A DNA stretch of 17,167 nucleotides, from positions 1 through 17,167 of the forward strand of contig CALEMB010000109.1 of the NCBI GenBank assembly GCA_937902805.1, given 5' to 3'. Below the pieces are notes generated by a model. The model ran no database searches. It was not told where the DNA came from and saw only the letters and a program-made list of their open reading frames with translations. Shown here piece after piece: positions 7,377 through 15,117 of this stretch. The DNA is from an uncultured Bacteroidales bacterium (GTDB lineage Bacteria; Bacteroidota; Bacteroidia; Bacteroidales; F082). The position numbers and the translations under genes were made by a program. Position 1 is the stretch's first letter. Each line of letters starts with the position of its first letter.

Positions 7377-8666
7377 ATGAAAAAACTATTGTTCTTTCTT
7401 GTCATCCTATTTGTCGCATTGTTGGGTGTTGCTGATGCTCAAAATGTCGTATATGCTAGTTTGGGTGATTCAGAAAAATCAGATGACGGATTGTTTACCA
7501 TCACTTTAGTGTCGAAAAAGCAGTATTATGATCCTTCGGATACCTTGACATTGGACCGTGATATCCGTTCGCCCAAGTCGGTCAATGTCCATCCTGATGG
7601 GAGCAAGTATTATGTCAACTCGCTGGAAGGTGCTAGGACGGTGGTTTACGAGGTGGGTACCAACAAAAAGCTGAAAGTCATCAACCACAAATTCAACAAG
7701 GCGAATGCGACACTGTGGAGCGAACCCTCAGGACTGTTTGAGTTTACGCATTATACGACTTCTCTCAATTCTTTTTATGGCAAGCCTGTGGAAAGCACAT
7801 TTTCGCATGAAGGCCGGTATCTATGGGTGCCGTATTATCGCCGTAGCTACGATATCAACGCCCAAGACCCGTCTGCGGTGGCGGTCATTGACACCAAGGT
7901 GGACTCCATCATCCGACTAATGGAAACAGGTCCTTTGCCCAAGATGATTGCCGTTTCACCTGACAACAGGTATGTCGCTATCACCCATTGGGGAGACAAT
8001 ACGGTGGGTCTCATTGACATTAGCGGCGATTCTCCCTCAGAATGGCATTATGTGTCGTGTGTAGAGGTGGGCAAAAAGTTGACATTGGATTTCGATCTTG
8101 AGACTCCCGTCAACCGTGATGTCAATAGCGGCTTGTGTTTGCGTGGGACGGCGTTTACTCCAGACAGCCAATATCTTTTGGTCGGATGTATGGGTGGCAG
8201 GGGCGGTGTTGCGGTGATTGATGTTGCCAGCTTTACCTATCTTGGGACGGTCTATGGTATGAAGTCCAATCTCCGGCATTTGGTCATTAGGAACGACTAT
8301 CTTTACTTGAGCATCAATAAAAGCGGTTATGTGCAACGCGCTTCCTTGGATGGGTTTTTGGATGCGGTCTCTTCCATGAAAAGTAGAAAGGCGAGATATA
8401 CGGAATGGGAGAATTGCAAGGTTGGGGCAGGTGCTCGTACCATCGACATCACTCCGGATGGCCGTTATATAGTGGCTGCTTGTAATTTGGGGAGTTGTCT
8501 CGACGTGATCGATGCTTTGACGATGAAAAAGGTCGTCACCATTCATACAGACCCTTATCCAGTAGGTTTGGTCATTTCCAAAGACGGGAATTATGTCTAC
8601 ACGACATCTCAAGGCCGTTCAAAAGAAGGCGGTAATTGTTTGGATATCTTCAAGATAGAGTATTGA
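7377..8666 (+). CDS. YncE-like secreted beta-propeller protein
   Basis: The ATG at 7377 is chosen as start because it gives a clean signal peptide, MKKLLFFLVILFVALLGVAD then AQ. An in-frame TTG at 7365 would overlap the upstream stop (TTGA) and add four residues, so it is less likely. The 429-residue product has repeated beta-propeller blade motifs: VHPDGSKYYVNS, VSPDNRYVAITHWGDNTVGLID, FTPDSQYLLVGC, ITPDGRYIVAACNLGSCLDVID and ISKDGNYVYTTSQG. This is the YncE/YVTN type of seven-bladed propeller, often a binding scaffold in the periplasm or at the surface. No enzymatic residues stand out and the ligand is unknown. It lies 8 bp after the NlpC/P60 gene, so the pair is likely one transcription unit. 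Its stop is 3 bp from that of the converging amidohydrolase gene. Confidence 0.87.
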   Translation: MKKLLFFLVILFVALLGVADAQNVVYASLGDSEKSDDGLFTITLVSKKQYYDPSDTLTLDRDIRSPKSVNVHPDGSKYYVNSLEGARTVVYEVGTNKKLKVINHKFNKANATLWSEPSGLFEFTHYTTSLNSFYGKPVESTFSHEGRYLWVPYYRRSYDINAQDPSAVAVIDTKVDSIIRLMETGPLPKMIAVSPDNRYVAITHWGDNTVGLIDISGDSPSEWHYVSCVEVGKKLTLDFDLETPVNRDVNSGLCLRGTAFTPDSQYLLVGCMGGRGGVAVIDVASFTYLGTVYGMKSNLRHLVIRNDYLYLSINKSGYVQRASLDGFLDAVSSMKSRKARYTEWENCKVGAGARTIDITPDGRYIVAACNLGSCLDVIDALTMKKVVTIHTDPYPVGLVISKDGNYVYTTSQGRSKEGGNCLDIFKIEY

Positions 8667-8669
8667 GGG

Positions 8670-10298
8670 TCAAAAGACACGGCACATCTTCACCTTGGTA
8701 TCGGGAATTTCGTTTTCCGCCACCGTCATAAGGTCTCTGTCAAGGATCACGAAATCAGCGTCTTTCCCGACTTCGATGCTGCCTTTGCGGCCTTCGAGGA
8801 AGCAGCCTTTGGCCACCCATATCGTGATGGAACGTAAAGCTTGTTCTCGGGTGAGGGCGTTTTCCATCTGGAAGCCCTCAGCGGGTGTGCCGTCCAAGTG
8901 CTTGCGGGCGACGGCGGCGTAGAAGGTGTAGATGGGACTGATATCCTCGATGGGGAAGTCGGTACCATTGATGACCCAACCGTTCTGTTGCAGCAGTTGC
9001 TGATAGGCATAGGCGTTTTTGATGCGCTCTCCAAGACGCTCGTCGGCCCAGTCCATGTCGGAGGTGCAGTGCGTGGTCTGGATGGAAGGGATGACGGACA
9101 ACTCGCCATAACGTTGGAAATCCGTGTCGGCCACTGTTTGCGAGTGCTCGATGCGCCAGCGGAGGTCGTTTTGGCCTTTCAGGTATTCGGCGTAGATGTC
9201 AAGGATATGATGAACTCCGCCGTCGCCGATAGCATGGCAACAAACTTGATAGCCAGCATCGTAGGCCTTTTGGCATACATGGCGATAGAACTCGTCGCTT
9301 TCTACGATGAGTCCAGTGTTTTCAGAATCGTCGGTATAGGGTTCAAGTAGTTTTGCACCTCGTGAGCCTAAGGCACCATCGGCATAGATTTTTACGCTTC
9401 TGACAGTGAGCCTTTCCTTGTCGATGACACCTTGACGCATGAAATGGTCCATGGTCTCATCGTCTGGGTTGACCATCGCGTTGACGTGCATCTTGAGCTG
9501 ACCTGCCTGTTGCAGGCTGTCGATAAGTTCGATGGTGGCGATGTCTTGTCCCGCATCGGTGACGCTGGTCAGGCCGACCGCCATGCAGTTCTCTTGTGCC
9601 TTGAGCAGGGCTTGGATGCTTTGGGCAGTCTCCATTCTGGGCACCAAAGCCTTGGCAGCGTCTGCAAGGTTGTCCAATAGCACACCTGTACAGCGACCCT
9701 CTTTTACGATGGCCATGCCGCCGTCCATCTTCGTGTTCGCATCGATGTTGGCCAATGCAAGAACCTCCTTGGAAACCAATACTGCATGACCATCCACGCG
9801 AGTTAGCAGGACTTTCTTGTCGGGGAAGGCTTCGGCGAGTTTCGTATTGTCGGGGAACTCGGCTGTTTCCCAGAGGTTCTGGTCCCAACCGCGACCCAAG
9901 AGCCATTCGGCAGGGTAGAGGCTGTCGTGCACCTTGAGGCGCTCAATGACCTCGTCGTATGACTGGCAGCCTTTCAGGTCGGCCCAGCGGACAAGGTTCT
10001 CGCCGTAGCCAGTGAAGTGGCTGTGTCCGTCCATGAAGCCGGGATACACTGCATCGCCTTGGGCATCAATGGTTTCCTTGGCGGCGTATTGGCCCATGAT
10101 GGTCTCTTCATCGCCGACGGCGACAAACTTACCGTCTTTCACGGCGAAGGCTTGGGCTTTTGAGAAATTGTCGTCGACGGTATAGATATTGGCATTGTGG
10201 ACGATAAGGTCGACGGGTGTTTTTTGGTTGCAGGCGGTCATAAAGGTCAGGATTGCAGCGATGAATGCTAAAGTTATGTGTTTTGTATGCGTTTTCAT
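8670..10298 (-). CDS. YtcJ-family amidohydrolase lipoprotein
   Basis: A 542-residue protein with a lipoprotein signal (AAILTFMTAC, Cys23). It belongs to the amidohydrolase 3 (YtcJ) group. It starts with the small beta domain (VDLIVHNANIYTVD) and then the metal-binding motif FMDGHSHF (His92, His94). The later ligands are His355 (CCHAIGDGG), His385 (RIEHSQTV) and Asp447 (INGTDFPIED). GRGWDQN (136-142) and VKIYADGALGSRGA (302-315) are hallmarks of this group, and GKDADFVILD closes the fold. These enzymes hydrolyse amide or related C-N bonds in the TIM-barrel metallo-hydrolase fold. The substrate is not predictable. The lipid anchor puts it in the cell envelope. It has its own -7 box and appears to be a single gene. 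Confidence 0.92.
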   Translation of the reverse strand: MKTHTKHITLAFIAAILTFMTACNQKTPVDLIVHNANIYTVDDNFSKAQAFAVKDGKFVAVGDEETIMGQYAAKETIDAQGDAVYPGFMDGHSHFTGYGENLVRWADLKGCQSYDEVIERLKVHDSLYPAEWLLGRGWDQNLWETAEFPDNTKLAEAFPDKKVLLTRVDGHAVLVSKEVLALANIDANTKMDGGMAIVKEGRCTGVLLDNLADAAKALVPRMETAQSIQALLKAQENCMAVGLTSVTDAGQDIATIELIDSLQQAGQLKMHVNAMVNPDDETMDHFMRQGVIDKERLTVRSVKIYADGALGSRGAKLLEPYTDDSENTGLIVESDEFYRHVCQKAYDAGYQVCCHAIGDGGVHHILDIYAEYLKGQNDLRWRIEHSQTVADTDFQRYGELSVIPSIQTTHCTSDMDWADERLGERIKNAYAYQQLLQQNGWVINGTDFPIEDISPIYTFYAAVARKHLDGTPAEGFQMENALTREQALRSITIWVAKGCFLEGRKGSIEVGKDADFVILDRDLMTVAENEIPDTKVKMCRVF

Positions 10299-10323
10299 GG
10301 TTTGTTTTCGTTGGATTGGGCGG

Positions 10324-10331
10324 CAAAAATA
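10324..10331 (-). promoter_or_regulatory. Bacteroidetes -7 promoter box
   Basis: The minus strand reads TATTTTTG, a match to TAnnTTTG, 25 bp before the amidohydrolase ATG at 10298 and 12 bp past the stop of the carbonic anhydrase gene. No clear -33 TTTG is visible. Confidence 0.5.
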
Positions 10332-10343
10332 AGGAAAACCTCG

Positions 10344-10919
10344 TTACAGCCATTCCACTTTTCCGCTTTGTAGGTCGTAGAAAGCCGCAACTACTTTGGC
10401 GCCAACATGATGGACGATGTCATCGTCTTCGATCAGTTTTGCCATCCTTTTGGCATGTTGCTTCGCATTGTCATCGATGCAGCAGCTTGTGTTGATGGAA
10501 GGCTTGATGCGTTTGGCTAAATCAAGGATATGACCGGGCAAGTCACCTCCTTGGCAGGTTGCCGTGACCGCGCCACAGGATGCGTGTCCCATGACGACCA
10601 CCAAAGGCGTTTCCAAATGCTCGACTGCATATTCAATGGAACCAAGGACTTCTTCGTCCACTATATTACCCGCATTGCGGATGACAAAGAGGTCGCCGAG
10701 CTTTTGGTCGAAGATGATTTCGGGTGCCACGCGGCTGTCGGAGCAGCACAGAACTACGGCGAAAGGATGCTGACCAGCGCATAATGCTTTGCGGTCTTCG
10801 GCGTAGGTGTCTTTATTGGAGAGGTTTCCCGTTACGAAGCGCTCGTTGCCAGCTTTGAGGAATTGAAGCGCATTTTCCAATTTTTCCATTTTTAATCGAT
10901 TATTTCGAAAATTTTCCAT
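10344..10919 (-). CDS. Beta-class carbonic anhydrase
   Basis: A 191-residue cytoplasmic enzyme interconverting CO2 and bicarbonate. The zinc site of beta-carbonic anhydrases is intact (numbered from the outer ATG): Cys59 with the Asp61/Arg63 dyad in CCSDSR, then His112 and Cys115 in GHASCGAV. VIRNAGNIV (79-87) is also typical. Length fits the short bacterial forms. The start is uncertain: the outer ATG at 10919 is given here, but an in-frame ATG at 10889 gives MEKLENALQFLKAGN, which fits the family N terminus better. Both starts sit in near-identical AAAATGGAAAA contexts, and a third copy follows the stop of the exonuclease gene upstream. It is probably the last gene of the RhuM-Fic, WYL, exonuclease unit. 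Confidence 0.93.
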   Translation of the reverse strand: MENFRNNRLKMEKLENALQFLKAGNERFVTGNLSNKDTYAEDRKALCAGQHPFAVVLCCSDSRVAPEIIFDQKLGDLFVIRNAGNIVDEEVLGSIEYAVEHLETPLVVVMGHASCGAVTATCQGGDLPGHILDLAKRIKPSINTSCCIDDNAKQHAKRMAKLIEDDDIVHHVGAKVVAAFYDLQSGKVEWL

Positions 10920-10953
10920 TTTATGTGAGAGTTATCAGAAATTTTTCCATTTT
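10882..10953 (-). repeat. Three repeats of an AAAATGGAAAA start region
   Basis: On the minus strand AAAATGGAAAA recurs three times with ATGs at 10950, 10919 and 10889, spaced 31 and 30 bp apart, each continuing into AATT or ATTT. The first opens the nine-codon ORF; the second and third are in-frame starts of the carbonic anhydrase. This looks like a short tandem duplication of the translation start. Confidence 0.6.
10921..10950 (-). CDS. Nine-codon ORF between exonuclease and carbonic anhydrase
   Basis: ATG at 10950, 2 bp after the exonuclease stop, reads MEKFLITLT and ends with TAA at 10921, 1 bp before the outer carbonic anhydrase ATG at 10919. It may be a leader that couples translation, or simply a side effect of the repeated start region. 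There is no independent evidence that the peptide matters. Confidence 0.25.
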   Translation of the reverse strand: MEKFLITLT

Positions 10954-11447
10954 CACAAAATCTCCCGTGCAATCCAAGCGCAAGCTTCGGCATCGGCTAA
11001 GGCGTTATGATGGTTGATTAAATCATAGCCGCAGGCTGCCGCCACGGTGTGCAACTGGTGGTTGGGTAGCATTTTTCCGAAGTGTTTGCGCGAGGCACTG
11101 CAGGTGCAGTAGAACTGGTAGTCAGGGTAATCCATCTGGTAGCAGCGCATCACGGCCTTGAGGCAGCCTTCATCGAAAGGGCTGTTGTGGGCCACGAGAG
11201 GCAACCCTTCGATGAGCGGCTCAATCTTTTGCCAGACGTATGGAAACACGGGCGCATCTTCGGTGTCGGCCTTGGTGATGCCGTGGACGAGCGTGTTCCA
11301 GTACAGGTAATAATTGGGCTCAGGCTGAATAAGCGAATAGAACGAGTCCACGAACTCGCCCTCTTTCACAATCACCACGCCGACACTACATACGCTCGTG
11401 CGCTCGTTGTTGGCGGTCTCGAAGTCGATGGCGGCGAAGGAGTTCAT
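10953..11447 (-). CDS. DEDDh-type 3'-5' exonuclease
   Basis: A 164-residue stand-alone exonuclease of the DnaQ/RNase T superfamily. The ATG at 11447 is preferred because it overlaps the WYL gene stop as ATGA; the frame also allows a GTG at 11468 that would add seven residues inside the upstream gene. Exo I is FAAIDFETA (Asp8, Glu10), Exo II is VAHNSPFD (Asp92) and Exo III is HNALAD (His147, Asp152), so the acidic metal site is complete. It resembles the proofreading module of DNA polymerase III epsilon or PolC, but no polymerase-binding tail is seen. It probably trims DNA or RNA 3' ends in the cytoplasm. The position directly after a WYL regulator suggests co-expression with it. Confidence 0.9.
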   Translation of the reverse strand: MNSFAAIDFETANNERTSVCSVGVVIVKEGEFVDSFYSLIQPEPNYYLYWNTLVHGITKADTEDAPVFPYVWQKIEPLIEGLPLVAHNSPFDEGCLKAVMRCYQMDYPDYQFYCTCSASRKHFGKMLPNHQLHTVAAACGYDLINHHNALADAEACAWIAREIL

Positions 11448-12349
11448 TTCTTGTTGTAATTGTTCCACATCCGTTTCACCATACCCGCCATTTCCTTACG
11501 TAGCCAAAGCGGTTCCAGCACTTCAAGTGCATCGCCGTTCCAGAGGAGTTCCTGTTGGAAGTCGAAGGTGGGACGCACCTCGATGGAGAAGATGCTGTAT
11601 TCGCCCGTATGCACTAACTCCTTTTGTGAGGGATGCAAGGGTAGGGAACGCAGGTAGTTGGCTTGGTTGGCGCTCACTTTCAGCTTCACGGTCTCGATGG
11701 GGCAATCCTCGTTGCGAATGATACCGAAACAGCCTTTGAAGTAGTTTTCTGGACTGAATTTCTTGGGGTATTTGAAGGTCTCCTCCGACAGCTGGGCTTC
11801 TTGTACGCGATCTAAGGAATAGATTCGGGTTTTGTCTTCGTAGACGCTGTTGCCCACCATGTACCACCGCTGACGGAACAGCTTCACACAATAAGGTGCC
11901 ACGGGGAAGGTGTGTTCGCTTGCGCTCCAAAAGCCTTTATAGGTGATTTCCAGCAAACGGTTTTTCTTCATCGCTTCCATGACTGTGGCGAGGAAGTCCT
12001 GACCCGATGGGATGCTTTCCAGCAGGATGCGGTCGCTTAGCGACTTGTTTTCCAACAGCGTGTTGTTGACCGACATGGTGCTGAGCAACCAGCGTTGCAG
12101 GCCATCGTCCTCAAGCACCTCGCGGTTCTCGATGTAATAGCGGTCGTCGCTCTTGTCGCACAGAATGACGAGGCCGAACATCTCTTCCACTGCGTTCTTC
12201 CAAGAGTGGAACGTACGGCGCGGAATCTCCAGCCCTTCGCTCAAATCGGTATCGAGCCACCTGCGGTTGATTTCCTTCAGCGTGATTTTCTTGGCGTGGT
12301 AGAGCGTCTCCACGAGCCAGACGTATTTGTTGATTTGGTTTTTGGACAT
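11444..12349 (-). CDS. WYL-domain transcriptional regulator
   Basis: A 301-residue protein with an N-terminal helix-turn-helix region (about 1-75, including LKEINRRWLDTDLS and IPRRTFHSWKNAVEEMFG). A WYL domain follows (about 125-190), with RQRWYMVG at 160-166 and RIYSLDRVQEA at 175-185. The C-terminal extension (218-301) fits the WCX domain (VKLKVSANQANYL, VLEPLWLRKEMAGMVKRMW). WYL regulators sense ligands, often nucleic acid or nucleotides, and many repress or activate anti-phage loci; that is family knowledge, not shown here. It starts 5 bp after the RhuM-Fic stop and overlaps the exonuclease by ATGA. It is the only evident DNA-binding regulator of classical type in the right half, so it is a candidate to bind the dyad found in three promoters there. 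Confidence 0.9.
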   Translation of the reverse strand: MSKNQINKYVWLVETLYHAKKITLKEINRRWLDTDLSEGLEIPRRTFHSWKNAVEEMFGLVILCDKSDDRYYIENREVLEDDGLQRWLLSTMSVNNTLLENKSLSDRILLESIPSGQDFLATVMEAMKKNRLLEITYKGFWSASEHTFPVAPYCVKLFRQRWYMVGNSVYEDKTRIYSLDRVQEAQLSEETFKYPKKFSPENYFKGCFGIIRNEDCPIETVKLKVSANQANYLRSLPLHPSQKELVHTGEYSIFSIEVRPTFDFQQELLWNGDALEVLEPLWLRKEMAGMVKRMWNNYNKK

Positions 12350-12354
12350 GGTTT

Positions 12355-13347
12355 TTAGTTTTTCTGATTAATCAAGTTCACCACCACCTTCACCATTACA
12401 TCTTTTTCCTCAGGCTTGCTCTCGGCGATCATCAAGGTCAGTGCGACTAAGGTGTTGTCGGCAATACGTTTGCTGCCGTCCTCGCGGTAGAGGATGCCGT
12501 TGTTGTTGAGGAACCACAGGAACAGCGTGGCGGCAATGCGTTTGTTACCGTCGCTGAACGAATGGTTTTTGGTGACGAGATACAGCAGCATGGCCGCTTT
12601 CTCTTCCACGCTCGGATATAGGTCTTCACCGCCAAAAGTCTGATAGATTTGACCAATACTGCTTTTGAAAGAGTCGTCTTTTTCATTGCCGAACAGCGAA
12701 CTGCCCCCGAACTTCTCGCGTAATGCCGCTATGGCTTGCATGGCGTTGTCGTATGTCGCTTGAAACTTCTCCTCTTGGGTGGTTTCTTTCACGCCCAAGC
12801 GTTGATAATCGTAATCGTCAAGTGTATCAAGGGCGTATGTGTAATCAACTACGATGTCAAACAAAGCTTGGTTTTCGTCATTATTCAACAGCGGCTGGTT
12901 TTGCAGCGTCCGACCCACCATTTGCACCAATTGCCTGAGTTCCCCGATTTGGTTTCGGCGAATCTTCTCGTTCACGGCATAGCCTTTCAGCAGATAGTCT
13001 TTCAGCACTTTATTGGCCCATTGGCGGAACTGCACACCGCGCTGGCTTTTCACTCGGTAACCTACGGAGATGATGACATCGAGGTTGTAAAGAACCACTT
13101 CCTGAGTTTGCATTAAGTCTTCAATAGCGCCATGACGAGTGGTATGTGCAAATTTTGCACATACCACTTTTTCGTCCAATTCTCCTTCTTTGAAAACATT
13201 GCGAATATGACGCCCGATAACAGTTCTGTCTTTCTGAAACAGCTCAGCCATTTGAGCCTGAGTCAACCATACAGTTTCATTCTCCAGCCTGACATCAATG
13301 GCAGTCTGGCCGTTGTCGGTTTGGTAGATGACGATTTGGTTTTCCAT
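12355..13347 (-). CDS. RhuM/Fic-Doc family protein
   Basis: A 330-residue protein from the ATG at 13347, giving the usual MENQIVIYQ start; a TTG further up the frame lies in the promoter. The N-terminal RhuM part (1-125) has the conserved TVWLTQAQMAELF and VVLYNLDVIISVGYRV. The C-terminal half carries a Fic/Doc domain with HSFSDGNKRIA (262-272), keeping the catalytic His262, the Asp and the Asn-Lys-Arg of HxFxDGNKR. Fic proteins transfer AMP and Doc proteins phosphate to target proteins. The RhuM part is thought to bind DNA or control the Fic part, which is poorly known. Chromosomal RhuM-Fic genes are often seen near restriction or toxin-type loci. It opens a unit with the WYL, exonuclease and carbonic anhydrase genes. 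A 31-bp palindrome lies in its codons for residues around 60-70. Confidence 0.92.
   Translation of the reverse strand: MENQIVIYQTDNGQTAIDVRLENETVWLTQAQMAELFQKDRTVIGRHIRNVFKEGELDEKVVCAKFAHTTRHGAIEDLMQTQEVVLYNLDVIISVGYRVKSQRGVQFRQWANKVLKDYLLKGYAVNEKIRRNQIGELRQLVQMVGRTLQNQPLLNNDENQALFDIVVDYTYALDTLDDYDYQRLGVKETTQEEKFQATYDNAMQAIAALREKFGGSSLFGNEKDDSFKSSIGQIYQTFGGEDLYPSVEEKAAMLLYLVTKNHSFSDGNKRIAATLFLWFLNNNGILYREDGSKRIADNTLVALTLMIAESKPEEKDVMVKVVVNLINQKN
13138..13168. repeat. 31-bp perfect palindrome inside the RhuM-Fic gene
   Basis: Bases 13138-13152 are the exact reverse complement of 13154-13168, around a single central T at 13153. Half-sites are AGTGGTATGTGCAAA. The plus strand runs on into CTTTTTC, so a plus-strand transcript would form a terminator-like hairpin, but no plus-strand gene is nearby. 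The core TGTGC-N7-GCACA echoes the dyads in the neighbouring promoters. Confidence 0.9.
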
Positions 13348-13364
13348 GAGGTAGGTATTATGCG

Positions 13365-13408
13365 GCAAAGATAACAAAAATATTGTGCCGAATTAATGCA
13401 CAGGCAAA
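13365..13408 (-). promoter_or_regulatory. Promoter and dyad of the RhuM-Fic unit
   Basis: Two overlapping -7 matches are seen on the minus strand: TATCTTTG (13366-13373) and TATTTTTG (13375-13382). The second has a TTTG at 13405-13408, 22 bp upstream, a good -33 box. A dyad TGTGC-N9-GCACA (13384-13402, followed by GGC) sits between. The same GCAAA to dyad layout recurs at 15118 and 16619. Confidence 0.6.
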
Positions 13409-13429
13409 GATTCTTTGTATTCTGCAAAA

Positions 13430-14962
13430 CTACAGAAATCCAATTTTTCGTCTTTCTTTCTGTTCAAGTCTTTCACCGTCGCAATGAGCTATGAGAGTTT
13501 CTAATGAAACATTACCATGCAAAACGGTATCAATAGCGTAATGTCGGGCAACATTCTCAATTTGGCCACCGCTGAAATCGTATTTTTCAGCCAAAGTCCG
13601 GATATCAGTCTCTTTCAAGTCTGGAAGCATAGTGTGCCAGATTTGCATCCTTGCTTCAAGCGTTGGTTTGTTGAACTTGATTTTGTAGAGGAAACGGCGT
13701 TCGAAAGCCTTATCCATGTTTTGGGCAAGGTTGGTGGTGGCGATAAGGATACCATTGAGGTTTTCCATCTCCTGAAGGATGATGTTCTGGATGGAGTTCT
13801 CCATCTTCTCAACGGCGCGCTCTGCACCTTCTTGGCGTTTGCCAATGATGGCATCGGCTTCGTTGAAAAGCAAGATGGGCGCAATGGCAGCCTTTTCAAC
13901 CTTCATGCGGTACTGGTCAAAGACATTTTTGATATTCTTTTCACTTTCGCCCACCCACATGCTCTTGATTTCCGAAACATCAACCTGCATAATGTCTCGT
14001 CCCGTTTGACGAGCCAACTGCAAAACGGTTTCGGTCTTGCCCGTTCCTGGTGCGCCATAGAAAAGGCAGGTGAAGCCGCTGCGAAAACCTATGTCTTTCA
14101 GTCGGCTACATACGTCTTTGTAGTGGTTTTCTTCCAAGAGTTGGCCCAAATCTTGGATTTGTTCCGCTACACATTGGTCGTAGAAAAGTTGCTTGGATGT
14201 AATAGTTTCGTGGTGAATTAGATTATTGCGGTTGTTATCAACACTCAACATACTGACATTGAGTTCTGGAAACAACGACAACTTTGCATTCCATGTCAGA
14301 CGAAACGACCCTCGGTCAGCAAGGCCATTGTCATTATTGTATTCTATCAATTTTGCGAGTTGCAAGTCGCTGTCATTATTGTTGAGGAGTCTTTTTATAA
14401 CATTCCACTGCGCTTTGCTGTCGAAAAAGAATTCTAGGTCACTGTATCTAATATCGTCATCATTGTTGTTGACATACAAGTGAGCGAACAAGACCAAAAG
14501 GACCTCATCGCATTGACAGAAGCAATAGCTTTTCAGTTTTTGGACAAACACTAAATGACGATTCTTCTCCAATAGATCTTGTATGCGATTCACAGCCGAA
14601 TCTGTACTGAGTTCGTCGTCATCACGCATTTCCATAATTTCAGCAATCAGCCCGAAAAGTTCATCACAACTGAGACCCGAATAATCTTTGGGGACGTATT
14701 TCTCATTACGTTTGAAGGCCTCAATCACATCCAATGGCACACGATAGGTTATCTCACGTTTGGAATGATTGCGACAGACCAGCCCACGGCATACCAATTC
14801 ATCTACATCTGTCAAGAAACGGATGATGCGGGTAGTGCTACAATCAAGGTGACGAGAGAAATCGCTGATTCTAATATTTGAATTGGTGCTGTTGTCAATA
14901 AAAAGAGCCATCATCACGCATTGCTCTTTGGAAAGTTCAAGCTTGTCGGCAAGGTGTTTCAA
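13430..14962 (-). CDS. AAA+ ATPase with N-terminal winged helix
   Basis: The 510-residue open frame begins at a TTG (14962). A winged-helix-like region (about 12-76, with RISDFSRHLDCSTTRIIRF and YRVPLDV) is followed by a long helical middle. The C-terminal AAA+ module has Walker A GAPGTGKT (303-310), Walker B ILLFNEAD (363-370, Asn in place of the first acidic residue, as is common in this group), sensor 1 ATTN (408-411), arginine finger ERRF (421-424) and sensor 2 GGQIEN (465-470). It resembles single-ring CDC48/FtsH-like ATPases that remodel proteins. The partner is unknown. The true N terminus is probably further upstream: the same frame continues to an ATG at 15082 but is cut by one TAG. 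Without readthrough, translation must restart at TTG or at Met17/18. Promoter and dyad lie at 15118-15157. Confidence 0.85.
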   Translation of the reverse strand: MKHLADKLELSKEQCVMMALFIDNSTNSNIRISDFSRHLDCSTTRIIRFLTDVDELVCRGLVCRNHSKREITYRVPLDVIEAFKRNEKYVPKDYSGLSCDELFGLIAEIMEMRDDDELSTDSAVNRIQDLLEKNRHLVFVQKLKSYCFCQCDEVLLVLFAHLYVNNNDDDIRYSDLEFFFDSKAQWNVIKRLLNNNDSDLQLAKLIEYNNDNGLADRGSFRLTWNAKLSLFPELNVSMLSVDNNRNNLIHHETITSKQLFYDQCVAEQIQDLGQLLEENHYKDVCSRLKDIGFRSGFTCLFYGAPGTGKTETVLQLARQTGRDIMQVDVSEIKSMWVGESEKNIKNVFDQYRMKVEKAAIAPILLFNEADAIIGKRQEGAERAVEKMENSIQNIILQEMENLNGILIATTNLAQNMDKAFERRFLYKIKFNKPTLEARMQIWHTMLPDLKETDIRTLAEKYDFSGGQIENVARHYAIDTVLHGNVSLETLIAHCDGERLEQKERRKIGFL

Positions 14963-15082
14963 TGGGCGAGCAGCCTTTTTGTAAAACTCATCATTGAGCT
15001 GAGATCCTTTAGAGAGTTCTACAACTTGCTACACAGCGGATAGCAAATTCATTTTTCGGATCGTTCTTTTCTTGGTTTCCAT
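14963..15082 (-). other. 5' extension of the AAA+ gene, interrupted by an amber codon
   Basis: From the ATG at 15082 the frame reads METKKRTIRKMNLLSAV, then TAG (15029-15031), then continues QVVELSKGSQLNDEFYKKAA directly into the ATPase frame. The part after the TAG is charged and helical like the ATPase N terminus that follows, so this is probably the genuine start broken by one nonsense change (for example CAG to TAG) or by an assembly error. The ATPase gene itself ends with TAG, which argues against a reassigned codon. The first 17 codons could also act as a leader peptide. Confidence 0.6.
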
Positions 15083-15117
15083 GACATTCCTTTCTTTTTT
15101 GAGTCTGTTTTCACGTT

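Noticed and set aside
13384..13402. Sigma-54 promoter reading of the GGCAC element near the dyads
   Set aside because: GGCAC is present on the minus strand, but no TTGC lies at the required spacing in either the 13384 or the 16637 copy.
13384..13402. CRP/FNR-type binding site
   Set aside because: The half-site TGTGC with a 9-bp spacer differs from TGTGA-N6-TCACA, and no CRP-like protein is encoded in the window.
13405..13417. Small CAAAGA/TCTTTG palindrome as terminator of the AAA+ gene
   Set aside because: The stem is only 6 bp and AT-rich with no T-tract; it is better read as containing the -33 box of the RhuM-Fic promoter.
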